NCBI RefSeq assembly: GCF_041222825.1
Contig: NZ_CP139482.1
Location: forward strand, 1,333,001-1,397,000
Length of the DNA: 64,000 nucleotides
Source: Candidatus Thalassolituus haligoni
GTDB taxonomy: Bacteria > Pseudomonadota > Gammaproteobacteria > Pseudomonadales > Oceanobacteraceae
Reading direction: 5' to 3'
This document shows, one piece after another, positions 7,910-17,200 of this stretch (positions are counted from its first letter, which is position 1; each line of letters starts with the position of its first letter). The notes under the pieces are model-generated. The model saw nothing but the letters and a program-made list of their open reading frames with translations, was not told the origin of the DNA and ran no database searches. The position numbers and the translations under genes are program-made.

Positions 7910-9562
7910 ATGAACGACAATATCTACGATCAACATCTCGACGCGGCAGAGGCCAACTACCAGGCACTCAGCCCGCTGTCGTATCTGCAACGGGCGGCGT
8001 TTGTATATCCACACAGAGCCGCTGTGATCCATGGTGACGTACGCCGCAACTGGGCTGAAACCTATCGCCGTTGCAAGCAGTTGGCCAGCGCCCTCCGCAA
8101 GCGGGGGATTGGCAAGGGTGATACTGTTTCCTTGATGGCACCTAACCTGCCAGAGCACTTCGAAGCTCATTTTGGTGTGCCGATGTGTGGCGCGGTGCTG
8201 AATTCCATCAATACCCGCCTGGATGCCCCGGTCGTGGCGTTTATTCTGCAACACGCTGAGACCAAACTGCTGATTGTTGATCGTGAAATGTCGGCAGTGG
8301 TGAAAAAAGCCCTGCACATGCTGGCCAAACCGCCTGTGGTGGTCGATATCGACGATCCGGCGTTTGACGGCGGTGAACTGCTTGGTGCACTCAACTACGA
8401 GCAACTGCTGGCTGAAGGCGACGAAGACGATGCCTGGAGCGGCCCTGCCAATGAATGGGACGCCATTACCCTCAACTACACCTCCGGCACCACGGGTGAC
8501 CCCAAAGGGGTGGTGTATCACCACCGGGGTGCTTACCTGAACGCCGCTTCCAACGCCCTGTCCTGGGGTATGACCGCCGACGCAACTTATCTCTGGACAC
8601 TGCCGATGTTCCATTGCAATGGCTGGTGTTTCCCCTGGACCATGGCTGCCATCGGCGGTGCCAGCGTGTGCCTGCGCCATGTGCGCGGGGAAGACATTGT
8701 GCAGCTGATTGTGGCCGAGAAGGTCGATCACCTGTGTGGTGCTCCTATTGTCCTGAGTCTGATTGCGGGCGTTGATGAATCCCTGCGGGCCGGACTGGAT
8801 CACAGCGTCAAGGTCATGACTGCCGGTGCACCACCTCCACCGTCGGTGCTGGAAAAAATGGAAGCCATCAACTTCGACGTGACGCACGTGTATGGCCTCA
8901 CCGAAACCTACGGCCCCTGTGTGGTGTGCTGCTGGAAAGACGAATGGCAAGATCTGAGTGTCGGTGAGCGTGCCCGTCTGAAAGCTCGTCAGGGCGTTCA
9001 GGTGCCGATGCAAGAAGGCATGATGGTGGCTGATCCGGAATCCTTGCAGCCGGTTGAACAGGATGGCGAAACCATTGGCGAGATCTTCTTGCGCGGCAAT
9101 ATCGTGATGAAGGGCTACCTGAAAAACCCGAGTACTACCGATGCTTCATTTGCGGGTGGCTGGTTTCATACCGGTGACCTGGCGGTATGGCATAAAGATG
9201 GCTACATCGAAATCAAGGATCGCTCCAAAGACATCATTATCTCCGGTGGCGAAAACATCTCCTCCATTGAAGTGGAAGAAACGCTGTTCCGCCACCCGGA
9301 TATCGAAGACGCTGCGGTCGTCGCCAAACCGGATGACAAGTGGGGCGAAATCCCCTGCGCCTTTATCAAGCTGGTGGAGGGTGTGCAGGTGGATGAGCAG
9401 GAAATCATCGCCTATTGCCGCCAGAATATGGCTCACTTCAAGGCACCTAAACAGGTGATCTTTGCCACTTTGCCACGTACTTCAACTGGCAAGGTGCAAA
9501 AGTTCAAATTGCGCCAGTGGGCCAAAGACGGCGCTGTCGACCCGGAAGACGTTTCGGGATAG
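7910..9562 (+). CDS. Acyl-CoA ligase (AMP-forming), DmdB / medium-chain type
   Basis: Cytoplasmic adenylate-forming ligase of 550 residues. It activates a carboxylic acid with ATP and then transfers it to CoA. Motifs are the P-loop YTSGTTGDPKG, A5 YGLTETYGP, A7 GWFHTGDLAVW, A8 IKDRSKDIIISGGENIS and the terminal catalytic Lys in TSTGKVQK. N-terminal wording (SPLSYLQRAAFVYPHRAAVI and NSINTRLDA) matches the group that includes the 3-methylmercaptopropionate-CoA ligase DmdB and medium-chain or methyl-branched acyl-CoA ligases. Its position as last gene of the importer operon suggests that it traps the imported acid as a CoA thioester. The exact acid is not readable from sequence. A strong terminator lies 160 bases downstream. 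Confidence 0.9.
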   Translation: MNDNIYDQHLDAAEANYQALSPLSYLQRAAFVYPHRAAVIHGDVRRNWAETYRRCKQLASALRKRGIGKGDTVSLMAPNLPEHFEAHFGVPMCGAVLNSINTRLDAPVVAFILQHAETKLLIVDREMSAVVKKALHMLAKPPVVVDIDDPAFDGGELLGALNYEQLLAEGDEDDAWSGPANEWDAITLNYTSGTTGDPKGVVYHHRGAYLNAASNALSWGMTADATYLWTLPMFHCNGWCFPWTMAAIGGASVCLRHVRGEDIVQLIVAEKVDHLCGAPIVLSLIAGVDESLRAGLDHSVKVMTAGAPPPPSVLEKMEAINFDVTHVYGLTETYGPCVVCCWKDEWQDLSVGERARLKARQGVQVPMQEGMMVADPESLQPVEQDGETIGEIFLRGNIVMKGYLKNPSTTDASFAGGWFHTGDLAVWHKDGYIEIKDRSKDIIISGGENISSIEVEETLFRHPDIEDAAVVAKPDDKWGEIPCAFIKLVEGVQVDEQEIIAYCRQNMAHFKAPKQVIFATLPRTSTGKVQKFKLRQWAKDGAVDPEDVSG

Positions 9563-9578
9563 CAGCCGTTTCATAGAA

Positions 9579-9765
9579 TGTCACATGGAAGTGACAGGCA
9601 GCCCGGTTGCGCCGGACGGGCTACCACTCCCGGAGCATATCGACTTTGCGGTCACGATAACCCACTCCGGGAAGCAAACGGTAAAGAGACCCCTTCTTGC
9701 CAAACTGCTACCGGCGATTTTCCCTCACGACCAGCGCCACTCCTTGCTGGTCGTGAGGGTTTTTT
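9579..9765 (+). ncRNA. Possible structured RNA ending in a terminator
   Basis: A non-coding stretch with several inverted repeats. These are GTCAC-loop-GTGAC (9580-9595) with ATGGAA in the loop, AGCCCG-loop-CGGGCT (9600-9622) with CGGA in the loop, and a long-range pairing CCCGGAG (9629-9635) with CTCCGGG (9665-9671). A perfect terminator follows. GGA in hairpin loops is the binding pattern of CsrA/RsmA-type proteins. It may be the 3' untranslated region of the ligase mRNA or a separate small RNA. I see no own promoter and no match to a family I can name. Confidence 0.3.
9722..9765 (+). terminator. Rho-independent terminator of the importer-ligase operon
   Basis: Perfect 14-bp stem (CCCTCACGACCAGC at 9722-9735 with its complement at 9746-9759), a 10-base loop and a run of six T at 9760-9765. 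Confidence 0.95.
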
Positions 9766-9882
9766 AAAATATCAATACGGCCATGCGATTCACTGAATCG
9801 GTCGGTGAAGATTGGCAGGAGGACTGGAAGAGGGCGTTTGCGTCCCCGCTGTGTCAGCTAGTTGTCCGATGGCTGTCCTTGA

Positions 9883-10500
9883 TCACCTGCCAATACGTTG
9901 CCCCAGCAGCCTCAGGTTGGCATCGATCAGTTGCGCCTGGGTGATCGGCATGTCACTGCAGTGTGCACGTTCATCAATCAGCAGCGAGGCCAGCCCGTGA
10001 ATGCTGGTCCAGCAGTGTATGGCCAGTAACGTCGGATCTTCGTCAATCAGCTCGCCAGAGTTGACCCCGGCCCTGATGACCTCCAGCAGTACGTTGAATG
10101 ACTCGTCACCGGCACAACGCAGGCGGTCACAATTGTCGGAAACGGGCAAATACTGGCCCAGCATCAGGCGGTATTTTTCCGGGTTGCCAAGCGCATAATC
10201 AATGTAGGCATGCCCGGAGAGATAAAGACGGTCGCCGCTGCTGGTTGCGTTAACCATCGCCGTGCGGGTGACGTCGGCCAGTTCATCAAAGGCTTGTGCG
10301 GCCAGTTCCATCAGCAGATCGTTTTTGTCGACAAAATGTCGATAGGGCGCGGTTTGTGATACTCCGATGGCACGGGCAATGGCGCGCAGACTCAGTTGAT
10401 CCGGGCCTTTGCGGCGTAATTCATGTACCGCAGCATCCAGCAAGGCCTGACGCAGGTTGCCGTGATGATAGTGGCTGGCGGGGGGCGCAGTGGTACTCAT
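9883..10500 (-). CDS. TetR/AcrR-family transcriptional regulator
   Basis: Protein of 205 residues, usual for the family. The N-terminal DNA-binding domain starts at ALLDAAVHELRRKG and has the helix-turn-helix LSLRAIARAIGVSQTAPYRH, then FVDKNDLLMELA. The C-terminal half is a helical ligand/dimer domain with no residue pattern that predicts a ligand. It is convergent with the ligase operon and divergent from the peroxiredoxin (263-base gap), so either could be its target, as could its own promoter. Confidence 0.92.
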   Translation of the reverse strand: MSTTAPPASHYHHGNLRQALLDAAVHELRRKGPDQLSLRAIARAIGVSQTAPYRHFVDKNDLLMELAAQAFDELADVTRTAMVNATSSGDRLYLSGHAYIDYALGNPEKYRLMLGQYLPVSDNCDRLRCAGDESFNVLLEVIRAGVNSGELIDEDPTLLAIHCWTSIHGLASLLIDERAHCSDMPITQAQLIDANLRLLGQRIGR

Positions 10501-10669
10501 GCATTACTCGCGGTTTTGACTGCATTTTATAACGGTTTTTTGTGTCAGGATGGTTCCGTCGTTCCCTGAGCGACATTGTGCGATCAGGGCATTTGACAAG
10601 GTAAATAGCGGATTACTATCAGCTGTATGGGAAAAAGTAATCAGGCGATACTTTCATTACGACGGTGGT

Positions 10670-10697
10670 TTGACCGTGCTCGGACGAGGCGTATGAT
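10670..10697 (+). promoter_or_regulatory. Sigma-70 promoter of the peroxiredoxin gene
   Basis: TTGACC (10670-10675), a 16-base spacer and TATGAT (10692-10697). The predicted start of transcription is near 10704, about 60 bases before the ATG. No OxyR half-sites were identified with confidence. Confidence 0.7.
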
Positions 10698-10763
10698 CCC
10701 AGCATGTTTCGATGGAGCGGTCAAATCATGGCCGCTATTTTCAATATAAATGGAGTGACTGAT

Positions 10764-11366
10764 ATGAGCGTATTGGTAGGCAAGCAAGCCCCTGATTTTA
10801 CTGTTCCTGCGGTATTGGGCGACGGTACCATCGTTGATGAATACAACTTTTCAGAAGCTACCAAGGGCAAATACGCTCTGGTGTTCTTTTACCCGCTGGA
10901 TTTCACATTTGTATGCCCGTCTGAGTTGATTGCGCTGGACAAGCGTATGGCAACCTTCAGTGAGCTGGGTGTTGAAGTGATTTCTGTATCCATTGATTCT
11001 CACTTCACTCATAACGCCTGGCGTAACACTGCCATCGACAACGGTGGTATTGGCGCGGTCAAGTACACCATGGCGGCTGACGTTAGCCACGCTATCTGTA
11101 AAGCGTATGACGTTGAAACGGCTGGTGGCGTTGCCCTGCGTGGCGCATTCCTGATCGACAAGGAAGGCCTGGTACGTGCGGCCAATATCAATGACCTGCC
11201 ACTGGGTCGTAACATTGATGAGCTGGTACGTCTGGTTGAAGCCCTGCAGTTCCACGCAGAGCACGGTGAAGTGTGCCCAGCGGGTTGGAGCAAGGGTGAC
11301 AAGGGCATGACGGCGTCTCCTGAAGGTGTTGCCAAGTACCTGTCTGAGTCTGCTGACAGCCTGTAA
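10764..11366 (+). CDS. 2-Cys peroxiredoxin (AhpC/Prx1 family)
   Basis: Cytoplasmic thiol peroxidase of 200 residues that reduces hydrogen and organic peroxides. The peroxidatic Cys51 sits in FTFVCPSEL and the resolving Cys171 in GEVCPAGW. The Prx1-type core (FFYPLDFTF; VSIDSHFTHNAW) and a C-terminal tail of sensitivity-type length are present. An extra Cys is at 112. The ATG at 10764 was chosen over an upstream in-frame ATG at 10704 because GGAGTG lies 7-8 bases before it and the family starts here. No AhpF or thioredoxin reductase gene is adjacent, so electrons probably come from thioredoxin. Single-gene unit with its own promoter and terminator. Confidence 0.96.
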   Translation: MSVLVGKQAPDFTVPAVLGDGTIVDEYNFSEATKGKYALVFFYPLDFTFVCPSELIALDKRMATFSELGVEVISVSIDSHFTHNAWRNTAIDNGGIGAVKYTMAADVSHAICKAYDVETAGGVALRGAFLIDKEGLVRAANINDLPLGRNIDELVRLVEALQFHAEHGEVCPAGWSKGDKGMTASPEGVAKYLSESADSL

Positions 11367-11391
11367 TTTCTGTTGACAGTCTGCTGGCTCA

Positions 11392-11428
11392 AAATGCCGG
11401 TCAGTGTTTGCTGACCGGCATTTTTGTT
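11392..11428 (+). terminator. Rho-independent terminator after peroxiredoxin
   Basis: Perfect 13-bp stem AAATGCCGGTCAG (11392-11404) with CTGACCGGCATTT (11411-11423), followed by a T-rich tract. Confidence 0.95.
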
Positions 11429-11581
11429 TTCAGCCTGACACCTGCGGCGCTGAAAACCGGATTTTCTTGACCTGCCTCACGACAACAGCGGGAACAGTAC
11501 CGAAGTACAGGATGGCAACCACGCACGACTGAATACACTGGATTTATCGAATATTTTCCAGTCCATATCAGGAGTGTTGTT

Positions 11582-11962
11582 ATGAAAACATCCATGCTTG
11601 CTACCGTGATCTGTGCATCGGCGTTGCTGTTGCCTGTTGTTGCATCGGCCAGTGACGACATGCAGGCCGTTCAGGGTAGCGTCGTTTTTGCCCAGAATTG
11701 CCATGCTTGCCACTCAGAAGATTCCAGCAAGAATACCTTTGGCCCAAGTCTGACCGGTGTCGTGGGTCGCAAGGCTGGTTCGCTGCCACGGTTTGCCTAT
11801 TCGGATGCGCTGCGGGCATCCGGCATTACCTGGAATGAAGACAAGCTGCGCTTGTGGGTGCAAGACAATGAGAAGCTGGTGCCTGGCACCCGGATGCGTC
11901 ACGTGTCGATTACCGACAAGGCGGAGCAGGATTATCTGATTGCTTATCTGAAGACGTTGTAA
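11582..11962 (+). CDS. Periplasmic class I cytochrome c (c2/c550-like)
   Basis: Secreted monohaem cytochrome of 126 residues. The signal peptide ends near ASA-SDD. The haem site is CHACH (Cys40, Cys43, His44) and the likely sixth ligand is Met105 in PGTRM. The segments FGPSLTGVVGRKAG and YLIAYLKTL are typical of mitochondrial-type c2 cytochromes. It likely shuttles electrons between respiratory complexes. Ribosome site AGGAGTG lies just upstream of the ATG. It is monocistronic, and an inverted repeat lies 13 bases after the stop. Confidence 0.93.
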   Translation: MKTSMLATVICASALLLPVVASASDDMQAVQGSVVFAQNCHACHSEDSSKNTFGPSLTGVVGRKAGSLPRFAYSDALRASGITWNEDKLRLWVQDNEKLVPGTRMRHVSITDKAEQDYLIAYLKTL

Positions 11963-11975
11963 TGTGACACGGAGG

Positions 11976-12002
11976 GTATTCCCACGCTCCGAGTGGGAAT
12001 AC
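11976..12002. repeat. Palindrome downstream of cytochrome c
   Basis: Perfect 10-bp inverted repeat GTATTCCCAC / GTGGGAATAC around a 7-base loop GCTCCGA. There is no U-tract. It resembles REP-type palindromes of pseudomonad-like genomes and may stabilise or end the cytochrome mRNA. Confidence 0.7.
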
Positions 12003-12082
12003 TGACCTGCCAGGCTCGCAAATACACGGTTCTTATAGACTATGCCTTTGCAGCTTTGCAGCCCGTACTCCCAATCTTTCCC

Positions 12083-12136
12083 TTCCCAGCTTTCTTCCCA
12101 GCTTTCTTCCCAGCTTTCTTCCCAGCTTTCTTCCCA
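12083..12136. repeat. 12-bp tandem repeat, four and a half copies
   Basis: Four perfect copies of TTCCCAGCTTTC (12083-12130) plus a final TTCCCA. Intergenic, strand-asymmetric (pyrimidine-rich on the plus strand). Confidence 0.95.
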
Positions 12137-12334
12137 ACACCAGCCTGCCAACACTTCCCTGAATCAGCGCCATAACTGTTGTGTGAACTCTGTCGCCCTG
12201 AATACAGGCTTGAGGCAATCGACCGGAACCTCTGGCAGGTTGCAGTATCGCACTTTGTGTATTCGGGAATACCGGGGTTGAACCCGCGTGAGTCCTGCCA
12301 TTTTTATTCTGTGTGTTTACGAGGTATTTTTCTC

Positions 12335-12892
12335 ATGTTTTCTGGTACCTGTCCTTTTGAATATAAAACTGCGGTAGCCCTGTTATTTTCAGGCATTTTC
12401 CATTTGATTGCGTTGTTACTGGTATTTCTGGCATTCAGCGATTTTTTCTCGGGCTTGTGGAACCCGGAGGTCGAAATGGTCACCCACGTGATCAAATCGA
12501 TCAACAATCTGATCATCGCGCTGGCGATGTATGAACTCGGTGTCGGGGTGGGTAAGGAATACACCTCCGATGTGGCTGGGGAGAGTATTTTTGTCAGCGT
12601 GCGCCGTACCATTTCCCGTTTTGTCGGCACCGTCTGTATCGCTCTGGTGCTGGAAGCGCTGATTATGATTATTAAATACAGTCAGCTGGAGCTGGCGGGC
12701 AACCTCTACTACCCAGTGGCGATTTTGGTCGCGTGTGCTTTGTTACTGGCATCACTGGGGGTATTCCTGGCGTTGACGCGCCGGGTATGTGAAGAAGATC
12801 AGCTCAGCTGCAATATTCAGCATCAATCGGCAAACGCCACGCAGGGCAGTGCGGCAGAGAGCAGTGCAGCTGCCCAGCCAGCCAGGGCATAA
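12335..12892 (+). CDS. Integral membrane protein of unknown function
   Basis: Protein of 185 residues, not recognised. Four hydrophobic segments are visible: roughly 12-33 (VALLFSGIFHLIALLLVFLA), 50-70 (INNLIIALAMYEL), 98-118 (FVGTVCIALVLEALIMII) and 128-152 (PVAILVACALLLASLGVFLA). A cytoplasmic-looking charged loop (VGKEYTSDVAGESIFVSVRR) lies between helices 2 and 3. The C-terminal tail is Ala/Ser/Gln-rich. The ATG at 12335 with GAGGT upstream was preferred to the longer frame, which runs into repeat-bearing intergenic DNA. The layout resembles small four-helix stress or phosphate-starvation membrane proteins, but I cannot assign a family. Confidence 0.75.
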   Translation: MFSGTCPFEYKTAVALLFSGIFHLIALLLVFLAFSDFFSGLWNPEVEMVTHVIKSINNLIIALAMYELGVGVGKEYTSDVAGESIFVSVRRTISRFVGTVCIALVLEALIMIIKYSQLELAGNLYYPVAILVACALLLASLGVFLALTRRVCEEDQLSCNIQHQSANATQGSAAESSAAAQPARA

Positions 12893-12964
12893 ATCCGCTG
12901 TCACACGGTGCCCTGTTTGAAGTGTCGGAATGTTTACTTCAGATGTATCTGCAAGCCGGTTGGC

Positions 12965-13369
12965 TCAAAGTTCGATCGGAAAACTCGGAGTCTTTTCGAT
13001 CAGTTCTATTTTGTAGCCGTCCGGGTCTTCGACAAAAGCAATCACTGTTTTACCACCGGCCACCGGGCCCGCTTCGCGAGTTACCTTGCCTCCGCTGGCG
13101 CGAATTTTATCGCAAGCTGCGGCAGCGTCGTCTACTTCCAGTGCAATATGGCCGTAGGCATTGCCGAGGTCATATTCGCTCTGGCCCCAGTTATAGGTCA
13201 GCTCCAGCACAGCGCCTTCACTTTCTGGCTGATAACCAACGAAGGCGAGTGTGTACTGGTAATCTTTATTGTCGTGCTGACGCAACAGTTCCATACCCAT
13301 CACCTGGGTATAAAAGTCGATGGAGCGTTGCAGGTCGCCTACTCGCAACATGGTGTGCAGCATTCTCAT
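12965..13369 (-). CDS. gloA: Lactoylglutathione lyase (glyoxalase I)
   Basis: Cytoplasmic enzyme of 134 residues that isomerises the methylglyoxal-glutathione hemithioacetal to S-lactoylglutathione. All four metal ligands of the bacterial Ni-type enzyme sit at canonical positions: His5, Glu56, His74 and Glu122. Motifs include [23 protein letters not shown] and [12 protein letters not shown]. The ATG at 13369 follows AGAGGT; the longer frame reaches into nth and adds 37 unconserved residues. It lies 62 bases downstream of nth on the same strand and is probably co-transcribed. Confidence 0.97.
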   Translation of the reverse strand: MRMLHTMLRVGDLQRSIDFYTQVMGMELLRQHDNKDYQYTLAFVGYQPESEGAVLELTYNWGQSEYDLGNAYGHIALEVDDAAAACDKIRASGGKVTREAGPVAGGKTVIAFVEDPDGYKIELIEKTPSFPIEL

Positions 13370-13431
13370 GGTGAACCTCTCTTGTTTATCCGGTTGGGTT
13401 GGGTGTTCTGAACCCGTTGCCAGGCAGCCGT

Positions 13432-14067
13432 TCAGTCCGACGTTTTCTGTTTGTATTCGCACAGGTCTTCTATCAAGCATGAACCACAGCGCGGCTTGCG
13501 GGCAATGCAGGTATAACGACCGTGCAAAATAAGCCAGTGGTGGGCATCGAGCTGGAATTCTTTCGGTATCAGCCGTAATAGCCGTTGCTCCACTTCAACC
13601 ACGTCTTTGCCCGATGCGATACGGGTACGGTTAGATACTCTGAAAATATGGGTGTCGACTGCAATAGTTGGCTGGCCGAACGCTGTGTTCAGCACCACAT
13701 TGGCGGTTTTTCTGCCAACGCCGGGTAATGCTTCGAGCGCTTCACGGGTTTGAGGCACTTGACTCTGGTGCTGATGGATCAGGATATCGCAGAGATTGAT
13801 GACGTTTTTGGCCTTGCTGTTAAACAGACCAATGGTTTTGATGTATTGCTTCAGACCCTCTTCACCCAATGCCCGCAACGTTTCTGGAGTATTGGCCACC
13901 GGATAGAGCTTGCGAGTGGCCTTATTGACCGACACATCCGTCGCTTGGGCCGACAGCAATACCGCAATCAGCAGCTCAAAAGGGGTGCTGTATTCCAGCT
14001 CGGTTTTTGGTTCGGGGTTGGCTGCTCTCAGGCGGCTGAAAATCTCGGTACGTTTTGCTTTATTCAT
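13432..14067 (-). CDS. nth: Endonuclease III, DNA glycosylase/AP lyase
   Basis: Base-excision repair enzyme of 211 residues, the same length as E. coli Nth; it removes oxidised pyrimidines. The helix-hairpin-helix [13 protein letters not shown] carries the catalytic Lys (GRKTA) and the catalytic Asp is in [11 protein letters not shown]. The C-terminal 4Fe-4S ligands follow the pattern C-X6-C-X2-C-X5-C ([17 protein letters not shown]). The ATG at 14067 gives the conserved start MNKAKR. Upstream genes often linked to nth in Gammaproteobacteria (the rnf electron-transport genes) are absent; the divergent neighbour is flagellin. Confidence 0.97.
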   Translation of the reverse strand: MNKAKRTEIFSRLRAANPEPKTELEYSTPFELLIAVLLSAQATDVSVNKATRKLYPVANTPETLRALGEEGLKQYIKTIGLFNSKAKNVINLCDILIHQHQSQVPQTREALEALPGVGRKTANVVLNTAFGQPTIAVDTHIFRVSNRTRIASGKDVVEVEQRLLRLIPKEFQLDAHHWLILHGRYTCIARKPRCGSCLIEDLCEYKQKTSD

Positions 14068-14187
14068 GGAGCAATTCAGAATCAATCACAGGTCAGGGGT
14101 GGGTACTGTGCCATGACCGGCCAGCACAGCCCAGCAGATTACGCCCCCTACGGAGAATCCCCGGCTGCGGGGCAATCAAAAAACTTC

Positions 14188-14214
14188 TAAAGAACTCTGA
14201 AGGTGGGCCGTTAA
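14188..14214 (+). promoter_or_regulatory. FliA (sigma-28) promoter of flagellin
   Basis: TAAAGAAC (14188-14195), an 11-base spacer and GCCGTTAA (14207-14214). This is an excellent match to the FliA consensus TAAAGTTT-N11-GCCGATAA. It predicts a leader of about 75 bases and late-class, FlgM-controlled expression. Confidence 0.88.
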
Positions 14215-14296
14215 CGACTATGAAACTGTTAGGCGGAGCACTGCCAAACACCCATCAGCGATGGTGGTGGCTCCAGATTCTCATAGGAGATAGACC

Positions 14297-17200
14297 ATGC
14301 CCCAAATTATTAATACCAACATCGCGTCCTTGAATGCCCAGCGCAACCTGGACAAGTCACAGTCCGCGAATCAGCAGGCTCTGGAGCGTCTGTCTTCGGG
14401 TCTTCGCATTAACAGTGCGAAAGATGATGCGGCCGGTTTGGCCATTTCTACCCGTTTTACTTCCCAGATCAAGGGTCTGGGAGTGGCGGTTCGTAACGCC
14501 GGTGATGGTATCGCCCTGGCCCAGACCGCAGAAGGTGCGTTGGGTTCGGTGAACGAAAACCTGCAGCGTATTCGTGAATTGGCGGTTCAGTCGGCCAACT
14601 CGACCAACTCCGATGTCGATCGTGAGGCGTTGCAGGCAGAAGTGGATCAGCTGGTGGCGGAAATTACCCGTACTTCGGAAGAAACCGATTTTAACGGTCG
14701 TAAACTGCTGGATGGTTCTTTTTCTGCGACCTTCCAGATTGGTGCCAATGCCGGTCAAACGGTGGATGTTTCGATTGCTGAACTGACCGCCGACAAGCTC
14801 GGTGTGGGTCAGGCTAATGGCGTTAGCGCTCTGGGTAATGAAAACGGCTTGCGCAGCGGCGATCTGATTATTAATGGTACTGCGATTGATCCTTCCCGCA
14901 GCGGTGATGACACTTCGTCTGTGTCGGGTCGTGAAGCGTCGGCGATTGCCAAAGTGGCCGCCATCAATGCCAAGTCGGATGAAACCGGTGTCACGGCTGA
15001 AGTGAACACTAACGTGGCGTCTGGCAGTGAGATGGTGGCGGGTCAGACCTCCGGTACCATGACGCTGAATGGCGTGGATATCAGTTTGGCAACGGGTGGG
15101 CTGGACACCTCTGCCGACCGTGATTCAGTGATTTCTTCCATTAACGCCAAGTCTGACCAGACCGGTGTGGTGGCTACGGACGGTGGTGATGGCGGCGGTG
15201 TGACGCTGGAGGCGAAAGATGGCCGTAATATCACGGTGGATCTGGGCACTTCCGGTAACCTGACCGAAGCAGCGACTGGTCTCTCCAGTGGCACCAGCTA
15301 CGGTGGTTTCACGCTGATTTCTCAGGATGGGTCTGATATCGAAGTTGAAGGTGGTCAGGGCACTGGCACCGGCGATATTCGTAACTCGGGTCTGACGGCG
15401 GGCACTTACTCCGGCCGTGCGGCTGCGATTACCAGTACGGTGACTACGTCGTCTATCTCGTCTGCTGAGTCAGCCGCTACCTTTACGACGGCGGATATGT
15501 CAATTGCCGCTGGTACGGCTGTTAATGCAACCAACAATACGTTTGAACTCAACGTCAATAACTCTGGGTTCCAGACCCTGACGCTGGATTCTACCTACGA
15601 TCCTTCTGCCAATGGTGGCACGGGCAGTGTCGGCACGTATGACAATGCCGAAGACCTGGCTTTGCACATCAATAATGCCATTGCCAACGACGCCAACTTC
15701 CAGGATGCCGATGGTAATGCCCTGGTCGCCGCGTCTGCTAATGATGATGGCAGCCTGACGTTCACCACGACCGAAGTAGGGGCGGATGCCAATGTCGTTG
15801 CTCGCTCTGGCAGCGCCAATATGGATATTGCCACTGCGACATCGGAAACGTCTGGTACCGATGGCGGCAATTATGCCCAAAGCAAGATGGATTTTATTTT
15901 TGACGGCGTGAACTCTATTGCTGGCGGTAATACCGTACGTCTGGGCCTGACTGGTTCCGGTACCGGTTCGGTTGCGGCGGCTGCGGGTACTGATCTGACG
16001 CTTTCGGCAGGCACTTATACAACCGCCCAATCGTTTGCTGACGAATTGAACAACCAGATTGCGGGTAACGCATCACTGGCGGGCAAGGTTGAAGCCGCTG
16101 TTTCTGAGGATGGCAAATCCGTACTGCTGAACTCGGTACTGGCAGATACCGGCACCAACTCCATTACCGCTATCGATGTGGATGCAGCATCCACAACCGT
16201 GACCACGCTGGTGAATGAAAACGTTGAGCATCTGGCCAACGGCGATGCGGTGATTACCGACGTTGCGGCCTTTAATACCGCGACTGCGGGTGCGGCCGAT
16301 ACGATCGGCGTTAACGTTGATGGCGCTGGCTTGCAAGACCTCGACCTGTCTACTGCGACGGGCGGTATCGCGGCTATCACTGATGCCGATACCTTGGCAG
16401 CAGCGATTAATGAAGTCGCAGCCAACTCCCTGTCAGGCGCGGGTATTACCGCTACCGTGACCGGTGGTCAGGTGGTGATTTCTTCCAACAGTGGTGGCAG
16501 TGTGGAAATCGGCGCTGCCGCGACACCGGCTGAAACCGTGGGTGGCGCTGCGGCGGCTATTTCCGATACCACTCAGGCGGATGTTGTGGTCACGGCAGAA
16601 GCCGGTACAGCAACAACCGGTAGCTTTAATGTCGATGCTGACGGTAATTTCCTCTCGGGTGACCCGGATGGTGCTGGCACCGATTATGACGCGTCGGCTG
16701 CTCCGTTGGTGGTCTCCGCCGGTGAAAATGACACGTTCTCGGTGGCGATTGATGGCGCTGCGGCGCAGGACGTCACCATTGCAGCGGGCAGCTATAACAG
16801 TTTGAGTGAGCTGGCGACGGCCATTGACTCCGGCTATGCCGATGCGGCCAGCACGATTGAAGTGGCAGATCTGAGCGGTACGGTTGCCAGTGATTATGAC
16901 TTTGCGACCGGTGGTGCAACCGATGACCTGGCGATTGCTATCAGCCTGGATGGCGGTGCTGCCCAGACCATTACGATCAATAGCGATCATGAAGGCGCTG
17001 ATGTTGCAGAATCCCAGGCCAACTTGCTGACCGATCTGCAAAGCCAGCTGGATACCGCGTTTGGTACTGGCAAGGTGCTGGCAGAAATCAACAACGACAA
17101 GTTGGAAATCAGTCGTGTGGGTGGCCAGGATGCCGGTAGTGTTGCTCTGACCATTGCCGACACCGGGGTGGGTGACGCTGGTGCGATTACCACAACGGCT

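Larger units (their letters stand above)
11963..12334. other. Intergenic region with inverted repeat and 12-bp array
   Basis: No credible gene. It contains the palindrome at 11976-12002 and the tandem array at 12083-12136. The remainder shows nothing I can interpret. Confidence 0.6.

Noticed and set aside
12270-12300. tRNA-like T-arm (GGTTGAACCC)
   Set aside because: No acceptor, D or anticodon stems could be found around it.
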